From positions 1 to 21,395 of the forward strand of contig CALAMB010000103.1 of the NCBI GenBank assembly GCA_937925645.1: 21,395 nucleotides of DNA, read 5' to 3'. Made by a program: the position numbers and the translations under genes. Below, piece after piece: positions 1-9,078 of the stretch. How positions within the stretch are numbered: the stretch's first letter is position 1; every line of letters starts with the position of its first letter. The stretch comes from an uncultured Acidobacteriota bacterium. GTDB lineage: Bacteria; Acidobacteriota; JAAYUB01. The notes beneath the pieces are model-generated. The model did not search any database. It was not told the origin of the DNA and saw only the letters and a program-made list of their open reading frames with translations.

Positions 1-3000
1 CCAGCGAGGCCACCTCGCCGGCCATCAGCGCGATGGCCAGCCCCTGGAAGATCGGGTCGAACAGGATCACCGCCGAGCCGACGATCACCGCCGCCGCCGT
101 GAGCATCATGGGCCGGAAGCGGACGGCGCCGGCGTCGATCACGGCCTGATCCAGGGGCATCCCTTCGCGCAGGCGCAGCTCGACGAAATCGACCAGGATG
201 ATGGAGTTGCGGACCACGATGCCCGCCCCGGCGATGAAGCCGATCATGGAGGTGGCGGTGAAGAACGCGCCCATGAGCCCGTGGGCCGGCAGGATGCCCA
301 CCAGCGAGAAGGGAATCGCCGCCATGATGATCAGGGGCGTGTCGAACGACTGGAACCAGCCCACCACCAGGATGTAGATGAGCAGCAGCACCGCGGCGAA
401 GGCGATCCCGAGGTCGCGGAAGACCTCGTAGGTGATGTGCCACTCGCCGTCCCACTTGATGGCGTACTTGTCGTCGCTCTCGGGCAGGTTGGCGGTGAGC
501 TGCTCGATCTGGTATCCCTCGGGGATCCGGATCTGGTCGATTTTCGGACCCAGCGCGAGGATCGCGTAGACGGGGCTCTCATGGGCCCCGGCCACGTCGG
601 CGGTCACGTAGGTCACGGGCATCAGGTTTTTGTGGTAGATGCTCTTGTCCTCCACCGTCTGCTCCACCCGGACGAGCTCCGCGAGCGGCACGAACCGGCC
701 GTCGCGGGAGGGGAGCTTCAGGTTCAGGATGCGATCCTGATCGGAGCGGGCGGCGCGGTCCAGGCGCATGCGGATGTGCACGTCCTCTTTCTCCGCTTCG
801 CTGTGGAGCAGGCCGGCCGATTCGCCGGCGGTGGCGATCCGCAGCGTCCGGGCGATGTCATCCTCGGAGATCCCGTGCAGCGCGGCCTTCTCCTTGTCCA
901 CCAGCAGGCTGATTTTCGGCTGGTCGTCCTCGAGGTACATGTCCACGTCCACCACGCCCTCGACGCTCTCGAAAATGTCCCGCACCTGCCGGGCCAGCCG
1001 GTGCTGGCCGGCCTGGTCGGGCCCGTAGATCTCAGCCACCAGCGTCTGCAAAACGGGCGGGCCGGGCGGCACCTCGGCCACCTTGATCCGGGCGCCGAAC
1101 TCCCGGGCGACCGGCAGGAGATCGGCGCGAATCTTCTTGGCGATGTCGTGGCTCTGCAGGTCGCGGTCGCCCTTGGGCAGGAGGTTGACCTGGATGTCGC
1201 CCACGTTGGCTCCCTGGCGCAGGAAGTAGTGCCGCACCAGGCCGTTGAAATTGTAGGGCGAGGCCGTGCCGGCGTACGTCTGCAGGTCCACCACTTCGGG
1301 GTGTTCCAGCACCTTCTCGGCCAGCCGGCGGGTGACCATCGCGGTGGTCTCCAGGGTGGTTCCCTCGGGCATGTCCACGATCACTTGGAACTCGCTCTTG
1401 TTGTCGAAGGGGAGCATCTTGACTTCCACGAACTCGATGAAAACGAGCCCCATCGAGCCGAGCAGCAGGACGAGCACCAGCGCCAGGAAGCCGTATCGGT
1501 AGGCCGGCCGGTGCAGGAGCCGGTCCATGGCCCGACGATAGAAGCGGGTGAACAAGTCCTCCTGCTCGCCGTGGTCGTGGCCGCCGCGCAACTTGAGCAG
1601 GCGGACCGACGCCCACGGGGTCACCAGGAAGGCGACGATCAGGGAGAATATCATCGCGGCTGAGGCGCCCACCGGGATGGGCCGCATGTACGGGCCCATC
1701 AGCCCGCCCACGAAGGCCATGGGCAGGATGGCGGCGATGACGGTCATGGTGGCCAGGATGGTGGGGTTGCCCACCTCGTCGACGGCCTCGACGGCGATGT
1801 CCACGATGGACCGACCCTTGTTGACGGCCATTCGCGCGTGGCGGACGATGTTCTCCACGACCACGATGGCGTCGTCCACGAGGATGCCGATGGAGAAAAT
1901 CAGCGCGAACAAGGTGATGCGGTTCAGGGTGTACCCGTACAGGTAGAATACGGTGAGCGTGAGGGCCAGTGTCACCGGGATGGCGATGAAGACGATCCAC
2001 AGCTCGCGAATGCCCAGGGTGATGCCGATCAGGATGCTCACCGAGATCACGGCGATGGCCATGTGGAACAGCAGCTCGTTCGATTTCTCGGAAGCGGTCT
2101 CGCCGTAGTGGCGGCTGATGGTCACGTGCACGTCCGCCGGGATCAGGCGGCCCTTGAGCGCGTCCACGCGCTGCAGGACGTGCTCGGCGACGGTGATGGC
2201 GTTGGTGCCCTTGCGCTTGGAGACGGCCAGTGTCACCGCCGGGTGGAATGCGCCGCCATCAGCGTGCTGGACGTACTGGCCGGGCTCTTCGCCGCCGTCG
2301 GTCACTTGGGCGATGTCCCGGACGTAGACCGGCTTGCCCTGGGTGACGCCCACCACCACGCCCGCCACGTCGGCCGCAGTGGCGAGGAACTGGCCCACTT
2401 CCAGCGTGAATTCCCGATTGCCCGTGGCGAAACGCCCGCCGGGCAGGCGGCGGTTGAACGCGCCGAGCGCGCCGTAAACCTGCATGGGCGACAGGTGGTA
2501 GGCGGCCAGGCGGCTCTCATCCAGAACGACCCGGACCTCGCGGCGCTGCCCGCCGATGATGGCGACCGCCGACACGTCCGGGGCCTGGGTCACGGTGTCG
2601 TGCACCTGGGCGGCGATACGCCGGAGGTCGAAGTCGGAGTACCGCTCGCTCCAGAGCGTGAGCGCCAGAATGGGCACGTCGTCGATGGAACGCGGTTTGA
2701 TGAGCGGCTGGGACGCGCCGGGCGGAATGAGGTCGAAGTTGGCGAACATCTTCTGGTTCAGCTTGACGATGCTGTCCTCTTCATCCTCGCCGACATAGAA
2801 CCGAACGATGGCCATGGCCATGCCCGGGCTTGATGTGGAATAGATATACTCGACGCCCGGGATCTCCCAGATCAGTTTCTCCATGGGCTTGGTGAGCCGC
2901 TCTTCCACCTCCCGAGCGCTGGCGCCGGGCATGGCGACGAAGATGTCCAGCATGGGCACCTTGATCTGCGGTTCCTCCTCGCGCGGCAGGCGCCACACGG

Positions 3001-3109
3001 CGAAGGCGCCCAGGGCCAGGGAGGCGGCGATGAACAGCGGCGTCAGTTTCGAATTGATCCAGGTGCGGGCGAATCGGCCCGCGATGCCCGTTTTTTGCGG
3101 CTCGTTCAC
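1..3109 (-). CDS. RND-family efflux pump, inner-membrane permease (C-terminus cut by window edge)
   Basis: This is the proton-driven inner-membrane pump of a tripartite efflux system. The reading frame is open without interruption for 1036 codons from a GTG start to the window edge; RND pumps usually have 1020-1080 residues, so only the last segment, including the final membrane helix, is missing. Visible features are an N-terminal membrane helix (about residues 22-40), a periplasmic porter region, a block of helices (about 347-500) containing the acidic pair D412-D413 in [10 protein letters not shown], a second periplasmic region, and a second helix block from about 897. The paired Asp favours an HAE-like (organic substrate) rather than a heavy-metal RND type. 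R967 sits where AcrB has Lys940. A His/acid-rich loop ([10 protein letters not shown], about 509-518) joins the two halves. The GTG start overlaps the adaptor stop (GTGA) and has GGAGG at 3117-3121 seven bases upstream, which indicates translational coupling. The substrate cannot be told from sequence. Confidence 0.95.
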   Translation of the reverse strand, partial: MNEPQKTGIAGRFARTWINSKLTPLFIAASLALGAFAVWRLPREEEPQIKVPMLDIFVAMPGASAREVEERLTKPMEKLIWEIPGVEYIYSTSSPGMAMAIVRFYVGEDEEDSIVKLNQKMFANFDLIPPGASQPLIKPRSIDDVPILALTLWSERYSDFDLRRIAAQVHDTVTQAPDVSAVAIIGGQRREVRVVLDESRLAAYHLSPMQVYGALGAFNRRLPGGRFATGNREFTLEVGQFLATAADVAGVVVGVTQGKPVYVRDIAQVTDGGEEPGQYVQHADGGAFHPAVTLAVSKRKGTNAITVAEHVLQRVDALKGRLIPADVHVTISRHYGETASEKSNELLFHMAIAVISVSILIGITLGIRELWIVFIAIPVTLALTLTVFYLYGYTLNRITLFALIFSIGILVDDAIVVVENIVRHARMAVNKGRSIVDIAVEAVDEVGNPTILATMTVIAAILPMAFVGGLMGPYMRPIPVGASAAMIFSLIVAFLVTPWASVRLLKLRGGHDHGEQEDLFTRFYRRAMDRLLHRPAYRYGFLALVLVLLLGSMGLVFIEFVEVKMLPFDNKSEFQVIVDMPEGTTLETTAMVTRRLAEKVLEHPEVVDLQTYAGTASPYNFNGLVRHYFLRQGANVGDIQVNLLPKGDRDLQSHDIAKKIRADLLPVAREFGARIKVAEVPPGPPVLQTLVAEIYGPDQAGQHRLARQVRDIFESVEGVVDVDMYLEDDQPKISLLVDKEKAALHGISEDDIARTLRIATAGESAGLLHSEAEKEDVHIRMRLDRAARSDQDRILNLKLPSRDGRFVPLAELVRVEQTVEDKSIYHKNLMPVTYVTADVAGAHESPVYAILALGPKIDQIRIPEGYQIEQLTANLPESDDKYAIKWDGEWHITYEVFRDLGIAFAAVLLLIYILVVGWFQSFDTPLIIMAAIPFSLVGILPAHGLMGAFFTATSMIGFIAGAGIVVRNSIILVDFVELRLREGMPLDQAVIDAGAVRFRPMMLTAAAVIVGSAVILFDPIFQGLAIALMAGEVASL

Positions 3110-4266
3110 GACCGGACCTCCACCTTCACCCCGTCCGCCAGGCCGGCGGTCACGGGATGAATGATCGTTTCGCCCGCCGACAGCCCCGACAGGATCTCCC
3201 GCCAGCCGTTGGCGGACGCCCCGGCGGTGATCATCCGCTGGCGGGCCACGCCCTCGTCGGCCACGTACACCCATTGCAGCTGGCCGCGTGTCTGGACCGC
3301 CGCCACCGGCACCGCCAAAACGGTGCGGGTGCCGATGGCGAATTCCGCCCGCCCGAACATGCCGGAGCGGAGGTCCGGCGCGGCCGGCAAGTCGATTTTG
3401 ACCAGGAAGGATCGGGCGGCGGAATCCACGGCGGGGACGACGTCGCTCACGCGGGCCGCCAACTGGCGGTCCAGGGCGTCCAGCCGGACATTGACCGGGC
3501 TGCCCAGCTTGACGACCGCCAGCCGCGATTCATCGACCTGGACTTCAAGCCGGTAATCGCCCCGGCGCTCCAGAGTCAGCAGCGGCGCCCCAGGCGCGGC
3601 CAGGTTTCCTGGCTGAACGGTTTTCTCGATGACCACGCCGGCGAACGGCGCGCGGATTTCGGCATAGCCCGCCATGATCTCGGCGGACCGGACTCCCTCT
3701 TCCGCCTGCCGGATCCTGGACTGGAGCTGGCTCCGCCTGGACAGGGCCATCTCGTGGTTGGCCTGGGCCATCTTGAGCCGCGTGGCCACCTCGTCGAATT
3801 CCTGCTTCGAGATCGAGCCCTTGTCATAGAGTCCGCTCATCCGCTGATGGGTGGCCCGGGCCAGCTCGAGGTTGGCCTCGGCGGATCGGATGGCGTTCTC
3901 CACTTCGTGCATCGCGTCCCGCGCCTCGGCCAGGCCGGCTTGAGCGGTTCGGCGGGCCGCTTCCAGGTCCTGGGCGTCGAGCAGCACGAGGAGGTCGCCC
4001 GCGCCCACCGAGTCGCCGGCCTGGACGCGCACCTCCCGCACGTACCCCATCACCTTGCCGGCGATCACGGCGCTGGTCTTGGCGCGGACGGTGCCGACGG
4101 CATCCAGCGTCAGGGGCCATTCGGACTGGTCAACCGTCAAGGTGTCCACCGGAATGGCCGCCCGGCCGTCCGAGGCGGCCGATTTCTCCGGAGAACGTCC
4201 GCAACCGGCCGCGAGCGCGGCGATCAGGGCGACGGACAGCACGGCGAGCGGAGTATATCGGAACAT
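3106..4266 (-). CDS. Periplasmic adaptor (membrane fusion protein) of the RND efflux system, lipoprotein
   Basis: HlyD/AcrA-type adaptor of 386 residues that bridges the RND pump and the TolC-like channel in the periplasm. From the chosen start the protein opens with a short hydrophobic signal ending in a lipobox LAAGC (Cys22), so it should be lipid-anchored. Then follow a beta-barrel/lipoyl half ([18 protein letters not shown]), a long alpha-helical hairpin (about residues 100-195, Ala/Glu/Arg rich), the second lipoyl half ([19 protein letters not shown]) and beta-barrel and membrane-proximal regions. The ATG at 4266 is preferred because GGAGG lies nine bases upstream and the lipoprotein signal then begins at Met1. 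An in-frame ATG at 4341, also with GGAG upstream, would add 25 polar residues encoded by less GC-rich codons before the signal. The gene lies between the channel and pump genes and overlaps the pump start by four bases. Confidence 0.93.
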   Translation of the reverse strand: MFRYTPLAVLSVALIAALAAGCGRSPEKSAASDGRAAIPVDTLTVDQSEWPLTLDAVGTVRAKTSAVIAGKVMGYVREVRVQAGDSVGAGDLLVLLDAQDLEAARRTAQAGLAEARDAMHEVENAIRSAEANLELARATHQRMSGLYDKGSISKQEFDEVATRLKMAQANHEMALSRRSQLQSRIRQAEEGVRSAEIMAGYAEIRAPFAGVVIEKTVQPGNLAAPGAPLLTLERRGDYRLEVQVDESRLAVVKLGSPVNVRLDALDRQLAARVSDVVPAVDSAARSFLVKIDLPAAPDLRSGMFGRAEFAIGTRTVLAVPVAAVQTRGQLQWVYVADEGVARQRMITAGASANGWREILSGLSAGETIIHPVTAGLADGVKVEVRS

Positions 4267-4275
4267 ATCGTTGAA

Positions 4276-4280
4276 CCTCC
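4276..4280 (-). promoter_or_regulatory. Shine-Dalgarno GGAGG deciding the adaptor start
   Basis: GGAGG on the minus strand, nine bases before the ATG at 4266. It supports the start that places a lipoprotein signal at the very N-terminus. A rival site, GGAAGGAG ahead of the ATG at 4341, keeps the longer form possible. Confidence 0.5.
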
Positions 4281-4360
4281 GAAAAGTGAATGCGGATCGA
4301 TTGCCGTCAGCGGACCGGGGCAGGGGGGCGGCGTGATTCATGGCTGTTCTCCTTCCGGCC

Positions 4361-5734
4361 TTAATGGAATATCGGACTGGTCAGGCTCAGACGCCCGGCG
4401 GCCAATTCGAGACTGGCGTACGCGAGGTGATGCTCGTAGACCGCCCGGCTCAGGTTGGTGCGGGCGCCGGTGAGCGCCGTCTCGGCGTTGAGCAGGTCGG
4501 TCAGCGTGGCCAGGCCGGCCTCGTAGCGGTCCTTCATGATGCGCAGGCTCTCCTCCGCGTGGCCCACTGCTTCGGCGGCGACGCGGTGCTGTTGACGGGT
4601 GGCGCCCAGGCGCAGGAAGGCGTCCTTGACCTGCAGGCCGATCTGGTTGGACAGGTGGCGGAGCTGCGATTCACGCGCCCGGATGCCCGCTTCGGCTTCC
4701 GCCACCTTGGCGCCCTTGAACATGCCGTCGAAGATGTTGTAGGACAATTGCACGCCCAGCAGGTAGTTGGTGCCTGACGCGTCGGAGCGGGTGCCCTGGT
4801 CGTACTCAAACGTGGCGAAGGCGCCGATGTGGGGCCGGTTGTAGCCGCGGGCTTCGTTGGCCTGTTCCCGACCGATGGCCACGACGCGTTGCAGCTCGTC
4901 GATTTCCGGTCGGTTTGCCAGCGCCTCCGCGACCAGCGTGTCCAGGTCGGCCGCGGCCAGGTCGCGCATCTGGAGCGGCGTGGTGGTCCGGAAACCGTCG
5001 CCGAGCTGCCGGCCCGTGTCGGTGTCCAGGGCGGTGCGGGCCAGCAACAGCCGGTTTTCGGCCTCGATGAGCTCGCGCTTCACTTCCGCCAGGTACACCT
5101 GCATGCGCAGAAGGTCGGATTTCACCACCATCCCGGAATCGAACATGTTCCGGATGCGCTCCAGGCTGGATTCGGCGGACCGCTGCGCCGCGCGCATGGT
5201 CTCCGCGCTGTCATGGCTGAGCTGGACCGCGAAGTAGTGCCGGACCACCTCGAGCAGCAGGTTCTGCTGGGTCTGGTCCAGCTTCGTGGCGGCGATCTCC
5301 TCAGCCAGCGCGGCCATGCGCTGGCGGGCCTCCGCCTGGCCGCCCTGCCAGATGGATTGATAGAGGGTGAGCTCGGTTCTCAGGTTGTTGATGGGGTCCG
5401 GATTGTTCAACAGCCCGATGTCGAAATCGGACGCCGTGAATTTCTCCTGCGTCAGCTTGGACCCGAACACGTAGATGGGATTGTTGCCGTTGGTGAAACT
5501 TTCCTTGATGTCCAGTCGCGGCAACCGCACCGAGCGGGCCTGGCGGCTCACCTGACGGGCGGCCTCCTGGTGCTCCCGGACCGCCTGGACCGACGGATTG
5601 TGGGCCAGCGCCAGTTCCGCGGCCTCGCGCAAGGTGAGGGGACGGATGGCAGCCGGTTCCGCGGCGGCCAGCCAGGCGCCGAGCATTGCCCACACCAGCC
5701 AGGGCGGCGCCAGTTTGCGGGGTGTCTTCACCAT
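4361..5734 (-). CDS. TolC-like outer-membrane efflux protein (OEP family)
   Basis: Outer-membrane channel of the tripartite pump, 457 residues from the chosen start. A signal peptide is seen at the N-terminus (LVWAMLGAWLAAAEP). The mature part begins with the typical LTLREAAELALAHNPSVQA segment and shows the two-fold internal repeat of OEP proteins. Each half has long helices with heptad-like Leu/Ala spacing; the second contains RYEAGLATLTDLLNAE, a conserved OEP signature. The ATG at 5734 is chosen because AAGGAG lies six bases upstream and the signal peptide then starts cleanly; an ATG at 5776 would add 14 residues. It sits 49 bases after the small TPR-like gene and upstream of the adaptor and pump, all co-directional, so this is very likely one transcript. 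Confidence 0.93.
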   Translation of the reverse strand: MVKTPRKLAPPWLVWAMLGAWLAAAEPAAIRPLTLREAAELALAHNPSVQAVREHQEAARQVSRQARSVRLPRLDIKESFTNGNNPIYVFGSKLTQEKFTASDFDIGLLNNPDPINNLRTELTLYQSIWQGGQAEARQRMAALAEEIAATKLDQTQQNLLLEVVRHYFAVQLSHDSAETMRAAQRSAESSLERIRNMFDSGMVVKSDLLRMQVYLAEVKRELIEAENRLLLARTALDTDTGRQLGDGFRTTTPLQMRDLAAADLDTLVAEALANRPEIDELQRVVAIGREQANEARGYNRPHIGAFATFEYDQGTRSDASGTNYLLGVQLSYNIFDGMFKGAKVAEAEAGIRARESQLRHLSNQIGLQVKDAFLRLGATRQQHRVAAEAVGHAEESLRIMKDRYEAGLATLTDLLNAETALTGARTNLSRAVYEHHLAYASLELAAGRLSLTSPIFH

Positions 5735-5783
5735 TGTAAGCTCCTTGACAATATGATCGAGTGCGTGGTGGATCATGATCGTT

Positions 5784-6194
5784 TTATCGAATGTTCCAAA
5801 CGGGTTCCATATCGCGAATCAGCCGCCGGCAGCGGGCCGACTCCGGCTCGTCGGCCAGCAGCTCGGCAAGCACCATCCGATTGCAGGCCGTGGCTCGGGA
5901 ATCCGCCTGGCCGCACAGTTTGCCCAGCCGGGTTCGCACCCCGCTGATGAATTCGGCAGAGAAGCGGTGACGGAACGAGCGGATCCGTTCGGTGTCCAGC
6001 GCCGGGCTCGCGTCCAGGATCCGGCGAACGGTTCGGGAAACATCCCCGCAGCGCAGCGCCAAGGCGTGACAGACGAGCAGGGCGTACAAGGCCGGTTCTC
6101 GCTGGGTATCATCTGCGGTCAACGCTTCAAACAGGGGAATCGCGCGCTCCAAATGGCCTTCCGCCAGGTATTTGTTGGCGAGCATCACTTCCAT
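5784..6194 (-). CDS. Small TPR-like protein leading the efflux operon (function unknown)
   Basis: A 136-residue protein with no signal peptide or membrane helix, so probably cytoplasmic. Its N-terminus (LANKYLAEGHLERAIPLFEAL) fits one tetratricopeptide repeat, and the rest looks helical with Arg/Ala/Leu-rich segments and several Cys. GAGGAGG lies 13 bases upstream of the ATG at 6194; the second Met (codon 4) gives a longer gap still, so the first is kept. It is the first gene after the AT-rich promoter region and is followed 49 bases later by the TolC-like gene, which suggests cotranscription with the efflux system. The similarity is only the repeat pattern. A scaffold or regulator role for the efflux genes is a guess from position. 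Confidence 0.72.
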   Translation of the reverse strand: MEVMLANKYLAEGHLERAIPLFEALTADDTQREPALYALLVCHALALRCGDVSRTVRRILDASPALDTERIRSFRHRFSAEFISGVRTRLGKLCGQADSRATACNRMVLAELLADEPESARCRRLIRDMEPVWNIR

Positions 6195-6272
6195 GCAGGG
6201 TCGGTTTCCTCCTCAGGGCGCTCTCGACCCTTCATCAAGGCATGTCTCGTGCCAATGGAACAAAATTAATAT

Positions 6273-6302
6273 AATATACTGAAAATGAATGCTTTAAATC
6301 AA
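6273..6302 (-). promoter_or_regulatory. Candidate sigma-70-type promoter for the TPR/efflux operon
   Basis: Reading the minus strand: TTGATT (6302-6297, 4 of 6 to TTGACA), an 18-base spacer, then TATATT (6278-6273, 5 of 6 to TATAAT). It lies in a sharply AT-rich patch, about 80 bases before the ATG at 6194. AT-richness makes chance matches easier, hence moderate confidence. The rest of the 212-base gap (6195-6406) shows no gene; I see no clear terminator for the kinase in it. Confidence 0.45.
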
Positions 6303-6406
6303 ATTTAATCCAAATATTATGTTGCATTAATGTTTCAAGCTGCAGCACATGTTGCGCCTAAATGCATCAAATTGCAACGTATCTGGGTTCAAATACTTTA
6401 TTAAGA

Positions 6407-8941
6407 CTACAGCGATCGGGTTTTACGATAGACGATGTCCCGAAGAAACTCTTTGAGCTCCTCGCTGGCGGGACTAAGTGGGATGAGTGAATTGACGATA
6501 TCCAGCGCCTCGTCGACCCGTTGTTCCTTCAGGGCGATGCGCGCCTTCCCCATTTCGGCCAGGATGAACGCGTTCTTCTCGTTTTCCATGTCGAGGTTAT
6601 CCCGCAGCTCCTGAAACACCTTTTCGTCTTTCATCAGTTTCAGACTGAGGGTGCTGTCCAGGAGCGCGGCGGCCTCCTGGAATGAACCTGCGGCAATGGC
6701 CTTCTCGATCTTTTCCTGCTGCATGCTGACCAGCCGCTTTTTCAGCGCCCGCGACAGGGTGGTCAGGGCATCCTCGTCGGGGAACCGGTCCATCAGGATC
6801 AGGGCGCGCTCCGCCGCCTGGTACAACTCGCCGCTCTTCTCCAGGCGGTCCAGCTCCTCGAGGCCGGTCAGCAGTTCCTCACGGTCGCGGGTTTCCTTGT
6901 CGGACTTGATCTTCAGGTAGTTCGTGTACAGGAACGTATGCTCCGGATTCTGCGCCATCAACTCGCGGATGATTTCCAGCGCCTTGTCGTAGGCGCCCTT
7001 TGAGGCCAGGTTGACGGCGTTGGCCAGGCGGGATTGGCTGCATTCGAGCATGTCCTCGCTCTGGAGACTCAGGCGGAGGTTGTCCAGCTCGTGCTTGAAG
7101 ATCGTCACCTGCGGCTCGTCCGGGTACGCCTCGGTGACCAGCTTGTGCAACTCCTCGGCCCGGCCAAGCTCGCGCGCGTCCAGCGCCTCGCGGATCTCGC
7201 TGAACGACCGCTGGAGCTCGATCTGGTTGTCCACCTCGATCATCTTCTCCTCGAACGCCGCGGTGCCGGGGAACTTGTCCAGCAGCTTCATCAGGTAGAT
7301 CTGCGCCTGCTCCGTCTGCTGGGATTTAAGGAGCGTGTTGACGATCTTGATCTGGTCGTCGATGAAATGCTGCATCGATTCCTGGCGGTCCAGCTCCAGC
7401 TTGGTCGCCATCAGGGTGTTGTACTTCTCGACAAGTTCCCGGTTCTTGGAATACTGCCGGAGCAGGGGACGCAGCAGGGCCACCGCCTCGTCCAGCCGGC
7501 CCGACTCCTCCAGCGGCACCAACTGCTCGAACAGGGAGACGATGTCGCGCTTTTCGCGGCGGTTCTCCAGCTGCTCCCGGCGGGTGAGGTACTCCTTCGT
7601 TTTGCCGAACTGGCGGTTTCCCTCCTGGACATGGGCGGCGAGTTCGTCCCAGTTGCCGCGGTTGGCCAATTTCTCGCCTTCTTCCGCCCATTCGCTGATC
7701 TGCCAGGCCGTTTCCCGCGTGGAGATCAGCTTGTCCAGCTTGCTGATCTGGGGCGACGATGCGTCGAGCTTGAGCAGCGTTTCCAGCTCCAGCCGGGCCA
7801 GCTGGAAATTTTCCTCGTCGAGAAGGCGCAGCGCGTCCTGGTAATGCTTCTGGAACATGGCCCGCTTGTCGAACGATTCCTTCTCCTGGCGCAGCCGGCG
7901 GTAGTACGTCTGGAATTCGGGATCGTGCTGGTAGGTTTTGTAATGCTCCTTGAGAAGGCCGATCGCCTCCGTCAGCCGGCCGTCCTGCTCCATGGCGCGG
8001 CTCTGGGAAAGCACCTCGTTCAGGGTGAGCCAGGATTTGGTGTCCGATCCCTTCCTGGCCGCGGCCTTGGGCGAGGCCGCCGGTTCCACCGTGACGGTGG
8101 GCCGGAGCTGCAGCGTGTCGTCGGCCGCCACCGACGCGTAGAGCTGGGACAGCACCCGGCAGAACTCGTCGAGGTTGGGGAAGCGCTTCTCGCGGTCTTT
8201 CTGAAGGCTGCGCAGGACGGCGGTTTCCAGGATCTCGGGGCAGTCGTCCCGGATGGCCCGGATAGGGATGGGCGGCTTGTTGAGGATGGCCTGGATCGTG
8301 GTGGGGATGTCCTTTTCCAGAAACGGTTTGTTGCCCGTGATCAGCTCGTAGAGGATCACTCCCAGCGAGTACTGGTCCACGCGGCCGTCCACCTTCTGTC
8401 CGATGATCTGCTCGGGGGGCATGTAGCCGAGCGAGCCCAGCAGCATGCCGGCCTGCGTCATGGTGGAGGTCAGGACGTGCGCGACGCCGAAATCCAGGAT
8501 CTTCACCAGGCCGTCGGAGCAGATGAAGATGTTCGCCGGCTTGATGTCCCGGTGGACGACCCCGTTCTGATGGGCGTAGTGCAGGCCTTTGCCCGTCTGG
8601 ATGGCGATATTCAACAGTTTCCGGTACGGCCAGCGCTCGCTGGACTGCATCATGGACTTCAGGTCGGTCCCGTTGAGCAACTCCATGACGATGTAAGGGG
8701 TCTTCTGCTCCTCGCCCAGCTCGAAGATGGTGATGATGTTGGTGTGCCGCAACGCGCCGGCCGCCCGGGCCTCGGTGTAGAACCGCTTGCGGAGTTGCGG
8801 ATCGGTCATCAGCTCCGAGGTCATGGTTTTGACGGCGACCTTGCGCTCGAGGGCGGTGTCGAAGGCGACATAGATCACGCCCATCGATCCTTTGCCGAGG
8901 ACATCCTGGATCTGGTATTTGCCCAGTGATTTGTACTGCAT
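6407..8941 (-). CDS. Soluble Ser/Thr protein kinase (PknB type) with long helical-repeat tail
   Basis: An 844-residue protein. Residues 8 to about 270 form a complete Hanks-type kinase: Gly loop GKGSMG (16-21), ATP-binding Lys38 in VAVK, helix-C Glu57, catalytic HRD (130-132) with Lys134, DFG (150-152), PPE in place of APE (175-177), and D189 in GRVDQYSLG. All catalytic residues are present, so it should be active; as an RD kinase with Thr/Ser in the activation loop it is probably activated by autophosphorylation. After a Pro/Ala linker (about 270-300) the rest is a charged helical array with TPR-like units (for example DGRLTEAIGLLKEH and SGRLDEAVALLRPLLRQY). I see no membrane helix and no PASTA domain, so it is likely cytoplasmic. 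No good Shine-Dalgarno precedes the ATG, but the start fits the kinase N-terminus. It follows the large secreted protein gene and has its own promoter. Confidence 0.94.
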   Translation of the reverse strand: MQYKSLGKYQIQDVLGKGSMGVIYVAFDTALERKVAVKTMTSELMTDPQLRKRFYTEARAAGALRHTNIITIFELGEEQKTPYIVMELLNGTDLKSMMQSSERWPYRKLLNIAIQTGKGLHYAHQNGVVHRDIKPANIFICSDGLVKILDFGVAHVLTSTMTQAGMLLGSLGYMPPEQIIGQKVDGRVDQYSLGVILYELITGNKPFLEKDIPTTIQAILNKPPIPIRAIRDDCPEILETAVLRSLQKDREKRFPNLDEFCRVLSQLYASVAADDTLQLRPTVTVEPAASPKAAARKGSDTKSWLTLNEVLSQSRAMEQDGRLTEAIGLLKEHYKTYQHDPEFQTYYRRLRQEKESFDKRAMFQKHYQDALRLLDEENFQLARLELETLLKLDASSPQISKLDKLISTRETAWQISEWAEEGEKLANRGNWDELAAHVQEGNRQFGKTKEYLTRREQLENRREKRDIVSLFEQLVPLEESGRLDEAVALLRPLLRQYSKNRELVEKYNTLMATKLELDRQESMQHFIDDQIKIVNTLLKSQQTEQAQIYLMKLLDKFPGTAAFEEKMIEVDNQIELQRSFSEIREALDARELGRAEELHKLVTEAYPDEPQVTIFKHELDNLRLSLQSEDMLECSQSRLANAVNLASKGAYDKALEIIRELMAQNPEHTFLYTNYLKIKSDKETRDREELLTGLEELDRLEKSGELYQAAERALILMDRFPDEDALTTLSRALKKRLVSMQQEKIEKAIAAGSFQEAAALLDSTLSLKLMKDEKVFQELRDNLDMENEKNAFILAEMGKARIALKEQRVDEALDIVNSLIPLSPASEELKEFLRDIVYRKTRSL

Positions 8942-8976
8942 GCCGCTTGGTCCGGTTTGCCGAGAAAGACAAAGTT

Positions 8977-9004
8977 ATTATAGCAAACCGGTCACCGGTG
9001 ACAA
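8977..9004 (-). promoter_or_regulatory. Strong sigma-70-type promoter of the kinase gene
   Basis: Minus strand: TTGTCA (9004-8999, 5 of 6), 16-base spacer, TATAAT (8982-8977, perfect). Transcription would start near 8970, giving a leader of about 30 bases before the ATG at 8941. The 137-base gap between the secreted protein gene and the kinase is otherwise empty, and I see no convincing terminator with a T-run. Confidence 0.65.
8991..9002. promoter_or_regulatory. Perfect 12-bp palindrome in the kinase promoter (candidate operator)
   Basis: GTCACCGGTGAC reads the same on both strands. It covers four bases of the -35 box and half of the spacer, where a dimeric repressor would block RNA polymerase. 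No regulator gene for it is recognised in the window. Confidence 0.4.
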
Positions 9005-9078
9005 CCGTTTTCCGTCCGCCAAGGCGGCCCGAGCGGGATGAATCGATCGGCCGTCGGGGCGGGAACAGGCGGCGGGGA

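Noticed and set aside
281..1663. Open frame of 460 codons on the plus strand, antisense to the RND pump
   Set aside because: The minus-strand frame encodes an unmistakable RND pump. The plus-strand translation is rich in Gly, His, Val, Asp and Gln with no domain, which is usual for the shadow of a GC-rich gene.
5771..5780. Palindrome GATCATGATC between the TPR-like gene and the TolC-like gene
   Set aside because: Ten bases long and without a nearby promoter, it can occur by chance. I do not call it an operator.
7034..8929. Open frame of 631 codons on the plus strand, antisense to the kinase
   Set aside because: The kinase motifs on the minus strand are complete. The antisense product has no recognisable fold and mirrors the codon bias.
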